A stretch of 64,000 nucleotides of DNA from positions 21,865 through 85,864 of the forward strand of contig NZ_JOGO01000023.1 in assembly GCF_000719475.1 (NCBI RefSeq). The letters are read 5' to 3'. This document shows, piece by piece, positions 63,625 to 64,000 of this stretch. Position 1 is the stretch's first letter. Every line of letters begins with the position of its first letter. The DNA is from Streptomyces sp. NRRL F-5630. GTDB taxonomy: Bacteria > Actinomycetota > Actinomycetes > Streptomycetales > Streptomycetaceae. The notes below the pieces were generated by a model. That model made no database searches and was not told where the DNA came from. It was given only the letters and a program-made list of their open reading frames with translations. The translations under genes were made by a program, and so were the position numbers.

Positions 63625-64000
63625 CTACGGCGCCAGTTCCAGGGCCGTGCACCTCCAGACGCCGTCGCCCCGGTCCTCCAGGCGGAAGGCGATCGCGTGA
63701 ACGCGGCCGTCCGCCTCCAGGGTCGCGCTCGCCTCCAGGACGCCCGGACCGACCTGGGTGGCCCGGGTGGTGCGCAGGACCGGGGTGGCGGTGCGGTAGG
63801 GCGGGGCCGCGGTGGTCAGGTGGTGGAGGGCCGTGCCGGTGGCGAGGCCCCAGAGGTCCTGCGGGGTGCGGTGGCCGGTGAGGGCGGCCAGGAGGCGCCG
63901 CGCCCACTCGTCCTGCGGCGGGCCCGGCCGGACGGGCTCGCGGCGGCGGCCCGCCGGGCCGCGCGCCGCCGGGGCGCGGCCCGCCGGGCCCGAGGGGCCG
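63625..64000 (-). CDS. Rv3235 family protein, 3' part (start beyond the window)
   Basis: The last 125 codons are visible, ending in TAG at 63625-63627; the 5' part lies past the right edge. The sequence begins with an Ala/Pro/Arg/Gly-rich stretch, then a compact domain: DEWARRLLAALTGHRTPQDL, GLATGTALHHL, a strand-rich half with ASATLEADGRVHAIAFRLED and VWRCTALELAP at the end. Small proteins with this pattern are encoded next to secA across actinobacteria (Rv3235 in Mycobacterium). The fold is NTF2-like. Function unknown. Confidence 0.8.
   Translation of the reverse strand, partial: GPSGPAGRAPAARGPAGRRREPVRPGPPQDEWARRLLAALTGHRTPQDLWGLATGTALHHLTTAAPPYRTATPVLRTTRATQVGPGVLEASATLEADGRVHAIAFRLEDRGDGVWRCTALELAP

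Overview
The window is chromosomal DNA of a Streptomyces, judged by very high G+C, many GTG/TTG starts, and the conserved runs pkaA/pkaB-like kinases, prfB, ftsEX, smpB, ssrA and mtnA-mtrA-mtrB-lpqB-comF-hpf-response regulator-secA. All calls were made by eye from sequence; no search was run.

Layout. 1-4065: a partial gene end, a 19-bp-arm hairpin, and a minus-strand sugar ABC importer operon (binding lipoprotein, a MalF-like permease with a large external insert, a MalG-like permease). 4343-5039: a C-terminal remnant of a TPR-type regulator and a small protein with a duplicated motif. 5369-12720: a signalling block with an FHA-FtsK-like protein divergent from two membrane Ser/Thr kinases. 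12795-19822: an F420-type oxidoreductase, prfB, an LAETG wall-anchored repeat protein, a small zinc-ribbon membrane protein, ftsE-ftsX, an S41 protease and smpB. 19983-20366: tmRNA (ssrA).

20788-37355 is the main accessory element: a complete six-gene polycyclic tetramate macrolactam (PTM) cluster, ordered like the frontalamide ftd genes. It encodes a sterol-desaturase-family hydroxylase, a 3134-residue iterative PKS-NRPS (KS-AT-DH-KR-ACP-C-A-PCP-TE), two phytoene-dehydrogenase-like FAD oxidoreductases, an MDR reductase and a P450. ftdB to ftdE are joined by 4-base stop/start overlaps, and a 68-codon mini-ORF is wedged between ftdC and ftdD. The ornithine-like A-domain code and the gene content predict two polyene chains joined to ornithine, tetramate formation, carbocycle closure by the FAD and MDR enzymes, and final oxidation by the P450. 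An MFS exporter gene and a divergent LysR gene follow. The cluster starts directly downstream of ssrA, a known hotspot for island insertion, but I see no integrase and no second att copy.

40101-64000 returns to conserved chromosome. It holds a Pro/Gly-rich membrane protein, mtnA, mtrA-mtrB-lpqB (envelope two-component system), a VOC protein, a DUF1330 protein, an MmyB-like regulator, comF (with a TTA codon), hpf, an orphan NarL-type regulator, a small accessory set (PNPOx-ferredoxin reductase fusion, siderophore-interacting protein, TetR, LysR/SDR pair, YcaQ-like protein), secA, and the 3' part of an Rv3235-family gene that runs off the right edge.

The PTM family itself is known. The features most worth following up are the P450 without the EXXR motif, the coupled mini-ORF with its duplicated start, the ssrA-adjacent location, the shortened tmRNA tag, and the Walker A Lys-to-Arg change plus long insertion in the FHA-FtsK protein.
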